Assembly: GCA_001768325.1 (NCBI GenBank) | Contig: MENQ01000011.1 | Span: 62,001-126,000, forward strand | Direction of reading: 5' to 3' | DNA: 64,000 nucleotides | DNA from: Bacteroidetes bacterium GWC2_46_850 | GTDB lineage: Bacteria; Bacteroidota; Bacteroidia; Bacteroidales; Dysgonomonadaceae | Part shown: positions 9,452-17,394 of the stretch, in pieces | Layout: every line of letters begins with the position of its first letter | Position numbering within the stretch: the first letter of the stretch is position 1 | Position numbers and translations under genes: made by a program | The notes under the pieces: generated by a model | What the model was told of the DNA's origin: nothing | Database searches by the model: none | The model's input: the letters and a program-made list of their open reading frames with translations, nothing else

Positions 9452-11875
9452 ATGAATATGACAACAAACAACAGGTACGATATACGATTGAAAGACGGAA
9501 ACATGCCGCAGCCGGACGCTATAGAAAAAATCGGAGGCATAGCCTCCGTTTGGTACGACAACAAGGAAAACAACCTATCACTCACCATTGACGGGAAACA
9601 TGCCGATGATGCAGCCGAGATATTGCAGGAGGTTGTTTCAACCATACGCCTCTCCGGAGGCGAAGTGCTCACGGAAAAGATCGTTCAGCCAGTGCTCAAC
9701 ATGACCTGCGCTGCTTGTGCATCGAGCACGCAAAACATTCTCTCCTTTGTTCCCGGCGTGTTGAATGCCTCGGTTAACTATGGGAATGGAAAGGGAAATA
9801 TTGAATTTCTTCCCGCAGTCACGACACCTGCTGAGATGAAAACGGCGTTGCAGGAGATTGGCTACGACCTTCTTATCGATGAAGAAGAGTCCTCGTTTGC
9901 GCATGTGGCGAAAATAGAGAAGGAGAATTACAAAAAACTGCGCCGTCATACCATCTGGTCCATCCTGCTTGCCATTCCGTTGGTGATCGTCGGCATGTTT
10001 TTTATGGGTGCCCCTTACGCCAATGAGATCATGTTGATCCTGGCAACCCCCATTCTGTTTGTTTTCGGCAAGCGTTTCTTTGTCGGTGCCTGGAAGCAGG
10101 CCAGACACCGTTCAGCCAATATGGATACGTTGGTGGCACTGAGTACGGGTATTGCCTATTTGTTCAGCCTCTTCAATATGTTTTATCCCCAATTCTGGGA
10201 GAGCAGAGGCCTGGAGGCCCATGTTTACTTTGAGGCCGCCGGGGTGATCATCGCCTTTATTTTGCTCGGAAAGATGCTGGAGGCACGGGCAAAAGGAAAT
10301 ACGTCCGATGCCATAAAAAAGCTGATGGGGCTGCAACCCTCCACCGTGGTGGTATTCCGTGACGAAAAACCGGTAGAGATACCCATTGCCGAGGTGATGA
10401 TCAACGATACCGTGCTGGTGAAGCCGGGTGATAAAATTGCCGTGGATGGCGAGGTGACCGAAGGCATCTCCTTCGTAGATGAGAGCATGATCTCGGGAGA
10501 ACCCATTCATGTGGAAAAGAAGCCGGGAGAGAAAGTATTTGCCGGCACCATCAATCAGAAAGGAAGCTTCCGTTTCAGAGCGCAGAAGGTAGGAAAGGAC
10601 ACGCTCCTGGCACAGATCATCAAAACGGTGGATGAGGCACAGGGAAGTAAAGCCCCGGTACAGGGACTGGTGGACAAGATTGCCGGCATCTTCGTGCCGG
10701 TGGTCATCGGTATTGCGTTGCTCAGCTTTGTGATTTGGATCCTCTTTGGCGGTGAAACCGGATTTGTATACGGATTGATGGCCATGGTGACGGTACTGGT
10801 CATTGCTTGTCCCTGTGCGCTGGGACTGGCTACGCCCACAGCCATCATGGTGGGAATAGGCAAAGGTGCTGAAGAGGGAATCCTGATCAAGGATGCAGAG
10901 AGCCTTGAGGCAGCAAGGGATATTGATGTGGTGGTACTCGATAAAACAGGGACAATCACCGAAGGTAAGCCAGTAGTGAGTAACATGGTCTGGTCGCTCG
11001 ATGCCACACCACTGCATCGCGATATCCTATACAGTATTGAATACCGTTCTGAGCATCCATTGGCAGATGCGATCACCGAAGCATTGAAAGAGAACAGTAC
11101 CCTGCTAGATGATGTAACGGTGCAGCAGGTGAGTGGCAAGGGCATTGAAGGGGTCCATGAGGGGAAGCGATATTACATTGGAAATCTAGATTATCTGGCT
11201 TCAAAAAATGTGGCTATTCCTGCCGACCTGAAACAGCAGGCCTATCTTGAACTGGATGCAGCACATACGGTGTCGTTGTTTGCCGATGAGCAGATCGCAC
11301 TGGGTGTGGTGGGTATTACCGACAAGATGAAACCTACCTCAAAGGCGGCTATCAATCAGTTACGCAGCATGGGCATCGATGTCGCCATCTACACCGGAGA
11401 TCATGAGAAAGTGGCTGCCGCACTGGCTGGCGAGCTGGGCATCACCCACTTCAAGGGAGGGGTATTGCCAGAGGAGAAAGCCGAACTGGTGAAGGCTTTG
11501 CAACAACAAGGAAAAAAGGTGGCGATGGTGGGCGATGGCATCAACGACAGTGGCGCCCTGGCTCAGGCCGATGTGAGCATTGCCATGGGTGCGGGGAGCG
11601 ATATCGCCATGGATGTGGCCAAGATGACCATCATCTCGTCCGACCTGAATAAAATTCCCAAGGCAATCCATTTGTCCCAATTCACGGTACGCACGATTCG
11701 TCAGAATCTTTTCTGGGCATTTATTTACAATGTGATCGGTATTCCTATTGCTGCAGGACTGTTGTACCCCTTCACCGGGTTCCTGCTCAATCCCATGATC
11801 GCCGGAGCCGCCATGGCGCTCAGTTCTGTAAGTGTGGTGACCAACAGCCTGCGGTTGAAGGGCAAAAAGATATGA
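9452..11875 (+). CDS. copA: Copper-exporting P1B-type ATPase (CopA-like)
   Basis: An 807-residue heavy-metal P-type ATPase in the inner membrane, expected to export Cu(I). Motifs: HMA metal site MTCAAC (Cys86 and Cys89), membrane metal site CPC (Cys453-Pro-Cys455), phosphorylation motif DKTGTITEG (Asp497), the HP signature SEHPLADA, and the hinge GDGINDSGALAQADVS with GAGSDIAMD. About 75 residues before the HMA domain resemble a second ferredoxin-like metal-binding fold but lack a CxxC. The start at ATG 9452 is preferred (an alternative ATG is at 9458); the frame remains open further upstream to 9323, but that stretch reads as AT-rich non-coding sequence. The gene is divergent from the S9 peptidase. 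A small HMA chaperone is encoded 1.8 kb downstream. Confidence 0.95.
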   Translation: MNMTTNNRYDIRLKDGNMPQPDAIEKIGGIASVWYDNKENNLSLTIDGKHADDAAEILQEVVSTIRLSGGEVLTEKIVQPVLNMTCAACASSTQNILSFVPGVLNASVNYGNGKGNIEFLPAVTTPAEMKTALQEIGYDLLIDEEESSFAHVAKIEKENYKKLRRHTIWSILLAIPLVIVGMFFMGAPYANEIMLILATPILFVFGKRFFVGAWKQARHRSANMDTLVALSTGIAYLFSLFNMFYPQFWESRGLEAHVYFEAAGVIIAFILLGKMLEARAKGNTSDAIKKLMGLQPSTVVVFRDEKPVEIPIAEVMINDTVLVKPGDKIAVDGEVTEGISFVDESMISGEPIHVEKKPGEKVFAGTINQKGSFRFRAQKVGKDTLLAQIIKTVDEAQGSKAPVQGLVDKIAGIFVPVVIGIALLSFVIWILFGGETGFVYGLMAMVTVLVIACPCALGLATPTAIMVGIGKGAEEGILIKDAESLEAARDIDVVVLDKTGTITEGKPVVSNMVWSLDATPLHRDILYSIEYRSEHPLADAITEALKENSTLLDDVTVQQVSGKGIEGVHEGKRYYIGNLDYLASKNVAIPADLKQQAYLELDAAHTVSLFADEQIALGVVGITDKMKPTSKAAINQLRSMGIDVAIYTGDHEKVAAALAGELGITHFKGGVLPEEKAELVKALQQQGKKVAMVGDGINDSGALAQADVSIAMGAGSDIAMDVAKMTIISSDLNKIPKAIHLSQFTVRTIRQNLFWAFIYNVIGIPIAAGLLYPFTGFLLNPMIAGAAMALSSVSVVTNSLRLKGKKI

Positions 11876-11920
11876 TAAATTCACTTTCCGGGAAAATCTA
11901 CCATAAGCAAGAAGGTCTGC

Positions 11921-12337
11921 CTAAAATACCACACCCACGGGGCGGTGGTCCAATATGGGAATCCGCAGGACCTGTTCTACATATTGAAAGTAATAGAACA
12001 GCTTGTGGTTCAGTTCAAAACCATAATCTTCACCCGGTTCATAACCCATAATAGTCTGGAAGAACGACCTTCTTCCGGGCTGTGTGGCCAGATAATTCCA
12101 GGCCGATACATATTGCTGGTTCCATCCTTCGTAATACTCTTGTGAGCGATACCTGGCCGGTGTGTTTTGAAGCATATACCACGTTTCGAAACCCGGATCC
12201 ATCACAATCAGTTCATATTCCAGGGAATCTTCCGGTGCTGCCTCATTGCCGTTCGGTTCAATCTTTACCATTCCTCTGGGACCCGAACAGGCAATCATGA
12301 ATGATACAGCTGCAAATAAAAATAATAACTTTTTCAT
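11921..12337 (-). CDS. Small lipoprotein, DUF6146-like
   Basis: A 138-residue predicted lipoprotein. The signal ends in a lipobox (SFMIAC, Cys at about 17) followed by SGPRGMV. The mature part contains aromatic-rich stretches (DPGFETWYMLQNTPARYRSQEYYEGWNQ in pieces, then FELNHKLFYYFQYVEQVL). This pattern matches the uncharacterised DUF6146 family as I remember it; the function is unknown. It is convergent with copA, 45 bp away, and 69 bp downstream of the DUF3810 gene on the same strand. The family name is from memory of its conserved W/Y pattern and is less certain than the lipoprotein call. Confidence 0.75.
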   Translation of the reverse strand: MKKLLFLFAAVSFMIACSGPRGMVKIEPNGNEAAPEDSLEYELIVMDPGFETWYMLQNTPARYRSQEYYEGWNQQYVSAWNYLATQPGRRSFFQTIMGYEPGEDYGFELNHKLFYYFQYVEQVLRIPILDHRPVGVVF

Positions 12338-12406
12338 TGGATTATCTTTTTAAATTATAACAGCTGAATCAAACTTTAGTTAGCTGGCGTTTCAGGCATC
12401 GCGGTG

Positions 12407-13465
12407 CTATTTTTTAATGAAGGTATCGTAGCTTGAAATCAGCAAACCCACCACTTCGGAGTAGTTCTCACGCCCCGAGCTTACTTTGTTCGTTTTCAGA
12501 TAAGCATCGTAGGCCTTGTCCTGCACTTCCGAGAGTGACCTGTTTCTTACAGCCAGCCAGTGTTCCCTGTTTCTTCTCAAATCAGCGATTATTTCCGGTC
12601 GTATCGCCGATGTCAACGAATCCACCTCCTCCGGCAGAAATTCAGCTGCATCATTCACCAGATAGAGCAGTGTCAAGAGATAAGCGCTGTACCGGATTCG
12701 TTCATCTTCGCTTTGCATACACACAATAAAAGCATACAGGTTGGCTTCCGACTCGTGCGCGATGCCGAACTGATGGGCCATCTCATGCGCCAATGTGAAA
12801 GGGTATGTGGTATCCAGGCTGTAGTTGTTCACATGAATTTCATTGAAGAATGGGCCGAAATATCCGGAGACGCCCATTTTCGAATAGAGCGATTCAAACA
12901 ACATGGGTTTTGCTCTTCTTTTGCCATTGGGATAATCAATACCCAGTTTCTCATGTAATGCGTGATAAGATTCTTCAAGATCCTGTCGGACACCCGCTCT
13001 GTCCATCACATCGAAATCCACATACGCTTCGTTGGCATCTGCAACAAAACGGATGACGAATTTTTTGAGATTTTCAGCATCAAATGTGGTTTCTTTCAGA
13101 TCGCTCTTCGCATAAAAATCTTCCCTGAAATAGGAGATGCCCCATGCGAAATAAAACCAGACAACCAGCATCGTCACAAAACGAATCAGCGAATAGAGAA
13201 ACTTTTTAAAACTTGTCTTTCTGAAGATTAAAAACAGAATCAGCACGATCAAATAAAGTGATGCCACCAGGATAAACAGGTCGTAGAGTGAAAAGGGGAA
13301 AAGACCCGAAAGCGTGGACAGGATGATTGCAACCGCAGGATAAATGTGCTGCATGTACCATTCGGAGAGGGTTGTACTGCGACTGAAAATTATAATTACA
13401 CCAAAAAGTATCGCTGCGATGATCAGCAGATGCGTGAATTTTTGTCTGTTTTGTTTCTTTGCCAT
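12407..13465 (-). CDS. DUF3810 membrane protein with HExxH-like site
   Basis: A 352-residue integral membrane protein of the DUF3810 family. Three hydrophobic segments lie in the first 120 residues (LLIIAAILFGVIIIF; IILSTLSGLFPFSLYDLFIL; MLVVWFYFAWGISYF). A soluble region follows with the motif LAHEMAHQFGIAHE, which contains the HExxH zinc-binding signature of metallopeptidases plus a nearby His/Glu. A further SEANLYAFIVC segment follows. DUF3810 members are widespread in Bacteroidota and are suspected metallopeptidases; the substrate is unknown. The start at ATG 13465 (MAKKQNRQK) is preferred over the TTG two codons upstream. The gene is transcribed away from the small HMA protein gene. Confidence 0.85.
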   Translation of the reverse strand: MAKKQNRQKFTHLLIIAAILFGVIIIFSRSTTLSEWYMQHIYPAVAIILSTLSGLFPFSLYDLFILVASLYLIVLILFLIFRKTSFKKFLYSLIRFVTMLVVWFYFAWGISYFREDFYAKSDLKETTFDAENLKKFVIRFVADANEAYVDFDVMDRAGVRQDLEESYHALHEKLGIDYPNGKRRAKPMLFESLYSKMGVSGYFGPFFNEIHVNNYSLDTTYPFTLAHEMAHQFGIAHESEANLYAFIVCMQSEDERIRYSAYLLTLLYLVNDAAEFLPEEVDSLTSAIRPEIIADLRRNREHWLAVRNRSLSEVQDKAYDAYLKTNKVSSGRENYSEVVGLLISSYDTFIKK

Positions 13466-13538
13466 TCCCAAAAATAATGCATTTATTGTGAATCTTTTCG
13501 TTCTGCTCCCGCCAAATTATCGCATCGATTCAATTCCG

Positions 13539-13568
13539 TTGGTCTTTTGAAAAAAAGAGCTATATTTG
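13539..13568 (+). promoter_or_regulatory. Promoter of the small HMA protein gene
   Basis: A -7 element TATATTTG (13561-13568) matches the Bacteroidota TAnnTTTG consensus, with TTG (13539-13541) 19 nt upstream as the -33 element. This predicts a leader of roughly 65 nt before the ATG at 13638. Confidence 0.6.
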
Positions 13569-13637
13569 TCTTTGATAGTTGATAGTTTTATGTTTCAAAG
13601 GACATTGACTTCAATAAAATTTTAATAAAGAAATAAA

Positions 13638-13847
13638 ATGGGAACAATCAAATTCAAAACCAATATAAACTGCTCAAACTGTGTGGCTAAAGTGACTCCC
13701 TTTCTCAACAAGAAAGAGGGGATCACCTCCTGGCGTGTGGACATCGACAATCCGGACAAGATACTTGTTGTGGCGACCAACGACCTCTCGGCAGAGGATA
13801 TTGTGAAAACCGTGAAACGTACCGGTTTTGAGGCGGAGCCCATTTAG
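13638..13847 (+). CDS. Small HMA-domain metallochaperone
   Basis: A 69-residue soluble protein made of one heavy-metal-associated domain. Both metal-binding cysteines are present in INCSNCVAKV (Cys14 and Cys17), followed by the expected beta-alpha-beta-beta-alpha-beta pattern ending in VKTVKRTGFEAEPI. Proteins of this size shuttle Cu(I) to P1B ATPases, and a CopA-like ATPase is encoded 1.8 kb upstream on the same strand, so delivery to that pump is a reasonable inference. It has its own promoter. The position before the first Cys is Asn rather than the Met of the common MxCxxC motif, which is less usual and may tune metal affinity. Confidence 0.88.
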   Translation: MGTIKFKTNINCSNCVAKVTPFLNKKEGITSWRVDIDNPDKILVVATNDLSAEDIVKTVKRTGFEAEPI

Positions 13848-13881
13848 GAGTATTATGCCACTCATAAAGTTGGATTTTTAT

Positions 13882-14991
13882 TTATTCTCCGTTGATCGTA
13901 GAAATATCTTCTAAAAATGTTCCATCGTCGGAAAATAGCAAGGTTAAATAATCACTCGAAGCATTTTTTCTTACTTTGAACATGACTTTATCTGCTTCCC
14001 ATTTTTTAAGGAAGAAGTGATTTGTGTCCGTGATATTAGCCAAAGACAATATTCCCGCTTTACCCAAATGGGCATTGTTGTCATCTTTATTCAAAAAGAG
14101 AACATCTCCACCGAGAATTTGCCAAAATGATCGTGAGGAATCTTTTGAACCAATTTCATTGCTATAACGGAGCGCCACTGCTATACCCTTTGCAGTATGA
14201 ATTAAATTCACATTGTCTGGTATAATGGACCTGATAAAATAAGCGTCATTTCCACCATAAATTGGTATGGTTCGATTGAATGACTCGTTATTTGTCCATT
14301 CATTTATTTTTTTATCTGTTTTTTCATTAAATAGGCCAACCCATATTTTATTATTATTAAAACCGGTGAAGAGGGTAGAGTCGCCGATGATACATCGGCT
14401 TGCATCTGAAACAGTCACCCCTTGCCGTGATATGAAAAGGTCACGAAAAACAGGAGATCCTTTTCCTTCATTATGAATGTAGATGAAACTATCATAACTC
14501 TTCAGATGAGGTATATCATTGAGATTATCAGGTCCCCTATCTTTTACAAGCCAGTCTTTCTCGGTAAGAGTATACACCAAATCCACAACCTCTTTATCGT
14601 TATCTGCAGCTATAATATATCCATTTTTTGAAACTGGATCAGCATTCGTACGTCGCGCATAAAACAGGAATCCTGTTGGAGATTCAACAGGCCATTGGAT
14701 GGCATTGTATTCGGCACCTTGGGGCAGGTTCCATTGCTTTATCAATTTAAGGGTTGATGTATGATATAGTCGTAACCAGTACTTATTGTCCTTTCCGCCC
14801 ATAAGCCAGGCTTCATTATCCCCTTCTACGTAACTGTAACCTTCGTCAATATCACCAATTTTAATACCATATTTTCCCAGGTAGATGTGATATTTTTCTT
14901 CAACAGGTAGTTCTTTCTCATCGTTATTACATCCTGTAATGAGAATGAGAGCGAGCAGAATTGAAAGAGTAAGTATTCGTTTCATATTCAT
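13882..14991 (-). CDS. Lipoprotein of unknown function
   Basis: A 369-residue protein I do not recognise. It begins MNMKRILTLSILLALILITGC with a clear lipobox (LITGC), so it is probably an envelope lipoprotein. The mature part has repeated short beta-strand-like segments with W and Y at intervals (YWLRLYHTSTLKLIKQWNL; KIWVGLFNEKTDKKINEW; SFWQILGGDVLFLNKDD), compatible with a beta-propeller, but no catalytic motif is visible. Local base composition is more AT-rich than in the genes around it. It is convergent with the HMA gene (34 bp) and divergent from the restriction-modification island, so it marks the left edge of that island. A second ATG at 14985 is an alternative start. Confidence 0.75.
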   Translation of the reverse strand: MNMKRILTLSILLALILITGCNNDEKELPVEEKYHIYLGKYGIKIGDIDEGYSYVEGDNEAWLMGGKDNKYWLRLYHTSTLKLIKQWNLPQGAEYNAIQWPVESPTGFLFYARRTNADPVSKNGYIIAADNDKEVVDLVYTLTEKDWLVKDRGPDNLNDIPHLKSYDSFIYIHNEGKGSPVFRDLFISRQGVTVSDASRCIIGDSTLFTGFNNNKIWVGLFNEKTDKKINEWTNNESFNRTIPIYGGNDAYFIRSIIPDNVNLIHTAKGIAVALRYSNEIGSKDSSRSFWQILGGDVLFLNKDDNNAHLGKAGILSLANITDTNHFFLKKWEADKVMFKVRKNASSDYLTLLFSDDGTFLEDISTINGE

Positions 14992-15234
14992 CGATTTGTG
15001 TGATTGATTCTCATAAAAAAAGTATTGACACCTTAGTTAAGTGGGGGAATATTCCGTTTTAACAATGCATGCAAATTAGAAGTAAGATTTCTATTTTGCA
15101 CAAAAATAAAGTTTTTTTTTAGAACGTCCTAAAATCATTTCGGTTTTCACACAATAAAATAGGAAGAAAATAAGTTGTAAAGAGTTATCCGTAATTTATT
15201 TACTGAAATATTTTTTTTAATTGGAGAAATACTT

Positions 15235-15242
15235 TATATTTG
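15235..15242 (+). promoter_or_regulatory. -7 element of the restriction-modification operon
   Basis: TATATTTG matches TAnnTTTG exactly. It lies in a very AT-rich stretch 29 bp before the ATG of the first gene, and a T-rich tract stands where a -33 element would be. It is the only good promoter seen for the seven-gene operon that follows. Confidence 0.55.
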
Positions 15243-15243
15243 T

Positions 15244-15262
15244 TTCGTAATTTGATTACGAA
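15244..15262. promoter_or_regulatory. Perfect 19-bp palindrome, operator candidate
   Basis: TTCGTAAT-TTG-ATTACGAA has two perfect 8-nt arms around a 3-nt centre. It begins one base after the -7 element and ends 8 bases before the first ATG, so it covers the expected transcription start. That is the place for a dimeric repressor site or a 5' hairpin. No regulator gene is adjacent. Confidence 0.6.
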
Positions 15263-15270
15263 GCAAAATA

Positions 15271-15846
15271 ATGCATGCACTAATTAAAGAAATTGCAACT
15301 GTTCAGTCTGGAATCTATCAAAAGGAATTTCCGGATGGAGATGTAATTTATCTGCAGGTGAATGATTTTGAGGATACCACACTCAAAGAGAAACAACTGC
15401 ATCCTTCGTTATTGTATGCAGAAAATCTGAGCGGACATCTTTTAGAGGAGGGAGATTTGTTGTTTGCCGCAAAGGGAACTTCCAATTTTTGTGCGCTTTA
15501 CCATGATAAAACAGGGAAGGCGGTTGCCTCATCCGCTTTTTTCGTTATTAGAATCAAAGACAAAGATTCGCTACTCCCCAATTTTTTATACTGGTATCTC
15601 AATCATCCTGCAATATTGGTTTTGCTTAAATCGCAGGCTGTGGGAAGCACCATCCCTTCCATTACCAAGCGTATGCTGGAGGAGCTGAAGATCAATTTGC
15701 CGGACAAGGAAACGCAGCGCAGGATTGTTGAAATAGGCCGATTGCAACAGAGGGAAAACAGACTTCGACAATCGATTGCCGCAAAAAGAGATTTGCTGCT
15801 GCATGCATCTTTGTATAAAATCATAAAACCAAATAATAATATATGA
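15271..15846 (+). CDS. Half-length type I restriction specificity subunit (single TRD)
   Basis: A 191-residue HsdS-like protein with one target-recognition domain, against two in a normal S subunit of about 400 residues. The TRD-like part runs from about 1-150 (IATVQSGIYQKEF, LQVNDFED, LEEGDLLFAAKG, NFLYWYLNHPAI, GSTIPSITKRMLEELKINLP). A coiled-coil spacer follows (ETQRRIVEIGRLQQRENRLRQSIAAKR). It is the first gene of the operon and overlaps hsdM by 4 bp (ATGA), so it is translationally coupled to the methylase. Half-S proteins can work as homodimers; alternatively it may modulate the full-length S made later in the same operon. An intact small protein is more likely than a truncation, because it ends cleanly after the spacer helix. 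Confidence 0.8.
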   Translation: MHALIKEIATVQSGIYQKEFPDGDVIYLQVNDFEDTTLKEKQLHPSLLYAENLSGHLLEEGDLLFAAKGTSNFCALYHDKTGKAVASSAFFVIRIKDKDSLLPNFLYWYLNHPAILVLLKSQAVGSTIPSITKRMLEELKINLPDKETQRRIVEIGRLQQRENRLRQSIAAKRDLLLHASLYKIIKPNNNI

Positions 15847-17375
15847 CACCCAAAACAACCCAACAAGATATCAACCGCATCGTCTGGAAGGCGTGTGATA
15901 CATTTCGTGGCGTAATAGATCCATCGCAGTACAAAGATTACATTCTTACCATGCTGTTTGTAAAATACGTGAGCGACGTAAATAAAAGCAAGTATGCCGA
16001 TTACCTGGAGCGTTATGAGGGAGATGTTGAGCGTGCCGACAGGGCCATGCTCAGGGGAAGATTTATTGTACCAGAAGAGAGTCGCTTTGATTATTTGTAT
16101 GAAAACCGCAATGCCGGTAATATTGGGGAACTGATCAACATTGCGCTTGCTTCGCTGGAAGAAGCCAATCGGGAGAAGATGAGCAGCGAAGACGGGACTA
16201 ATGTCTTCCGCAATATCGATTTCAACAGTGGCAATCTGGGGGACACGAAAGACAAAAATGCCCGGTTGAGAAACCTGCTGACCGATTTTTCAGACAGCAA
16301 ATTGAATTTTGAGCCTTCGCACCTCGAAAACAGTGATGTGATTGGAGATGCGTATATGTATCTGGTCTCCACTTTTGCCAGCGAGTCGGGCAAAAAGGCT
16401 GGTGAGTTCTTTACCCCTGCCGAGGTCTCCTCATTGCTGGCAAAACTGACCAGGAGTAAACCCAATTCCCGTATCTGTGATCCTACTTGTGGATCAGGAT
16501 CGTTGTTAATTAAAGCCGGACAGGAGGTGGGAAGTAACAATTTCTCTCTCTACGGACAGGAAGTGAATGGAAGTACCTGGGCATTGGCGAAAATGAATAT
16601 GCTGCTGCATGGATTTGAAGATGCCACCATCCGCTGGGGTGATACATTGCGCAATCCGAAACTGAAAGAAGGCGATGCGCTGATGAGGTTCGACACGGTG
16701 GTGGCCAATCCGCCGTTCAGTCTCGATAAGTGGGGGGCTGATGGAGCTGCAGACGATCCCCATAATCGTTTCTGGCGAGGTGTGCCGCCCAAAAGTAAGG
16801 GTGATTGGGCATTTATCAGTCATATGATAGAAACAGCATATGAAGGACGTGGTAAGGTGGGCGTGGTCGTTCCCCATGGTGTGCTTTTCCGTGGAGCAGC
16901 TGAAGGAAAGATCAGACAGCGAACCATCGAGGAAAACCTGCTTGAAGCAGTTATAGGACTACCTTCCAATCTTTTTTACGGAACCGGTATCCCGGCAGTA
17001 ATCGTTCTCTTTAACAAGGGTAAGAAAACCGGAAATGTGCTGTTTATTGATGCGAGCAAAGAGTTCGAGAATGGAAAAAACCAAAATAAACTTCGCGAGA
17101 AGGACATCAAACATGTCGTAGATACTTACAGACGGTTTGTAGATGAAAACATTCCGGCCGGTGTGATGGAGGAAAAATATGCTTATGTGGCTTCTTCCGA
17201 CGAAATAAGGGAAAATGATTTCAACCTGAATATTCCACGCTATGTGGATACCTTTGAGGAGGAGGCAGAGATCGATGTGCAAGCGGTACAGCGCGAAATT
17301 GAGGAGCTGGAAACAGAATTGAAAGCCGTACAGGCAAAAATGAACGACTATCTGAACGAACTGGAATTATTGTAA
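15843..17375 (+). CDS. hsdM: Type I restriction-modification DNA methyltransferase subunit
   Basis: A 510-residue N6-adenine methyltransferase subunit. The N-terminal helical HsdM domain (about 1-130) includes FRGVIDPSQYKDYILTMLF. The catalytic domain has the SAM-binding motif DPTCGSGS (from residue 213) and the catalytic NPPF (Asn289). The C-terminus is a charged coiled coil (EEEAEIDVQAVQREIEELE) that normally packs on HsdS. Length and motifs are those of the common Bacteroidota HsdM. It overlaps the half-hsdS by 4 bp and is 19 bp from fic. With HsdS it would protect host DNA; with HsdR it forms the restriction complex. Confidence 0.97.
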   Translation: MTPKTTQQDINRIVWKACDTFRGVIDPSQYKDYILTMLFVKYVSDVNKSKYADYLERYEGDVERADRAMLRGRFIVPEESRFDYLYENRNAGNIGELINIALASLEEANREKMSSEDGTNVFRNIDFNSGNLGDTKDKNARLRNLLTDFSDSKLNFEPSHLENSDVIGDAYMYLVSTFASESGKKAGEFFTPAEVSSLLAKLTRSKPNSRICDPTCGSGSLLIKAGQEVGSNNFSLYGQEVNGSTWALAKMNMLLHGFEDATIRWGDTLRNPKLKEGDALMRFDTVVANPPFSLDKWGADGAADDPHNRFWRGVPPKSKGDWAFISHMIETAYEGRGKVGVVVPHGVLFRGAAEGKIRQRTIEENLLEAVIGLPSNLFYGTGIPAVIVLFNKGKKTGNVLFIDASKEFENGKNQNKLREKDIKHVVDTYRRFVDENIPAGVMEEKYAYVASSDEIRENDFNLNIPRYVDTFEEEAEIDVQAVQREIEELETELKAVQAKMNDYLNELELL

Positions 17376-17394
17376 CGATTGAAATTTATATCCC

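Noticed and set aside
10112-11017. Long minus-strand open frame (301 codons) inside copA
   Set aside because: It is antisense to a gene with complete P-type ATPase motifs, its translation is rich in H/Q/R without domain features, and it has no promoter.
15064-15279. AATGCATGCA at 15064 and 15270 as a repeat flanking an insertion
   Set aside because: A 10-nt self-complementary word twice in AT-rich sequence can occur by chance, and nothing mobile lies between.
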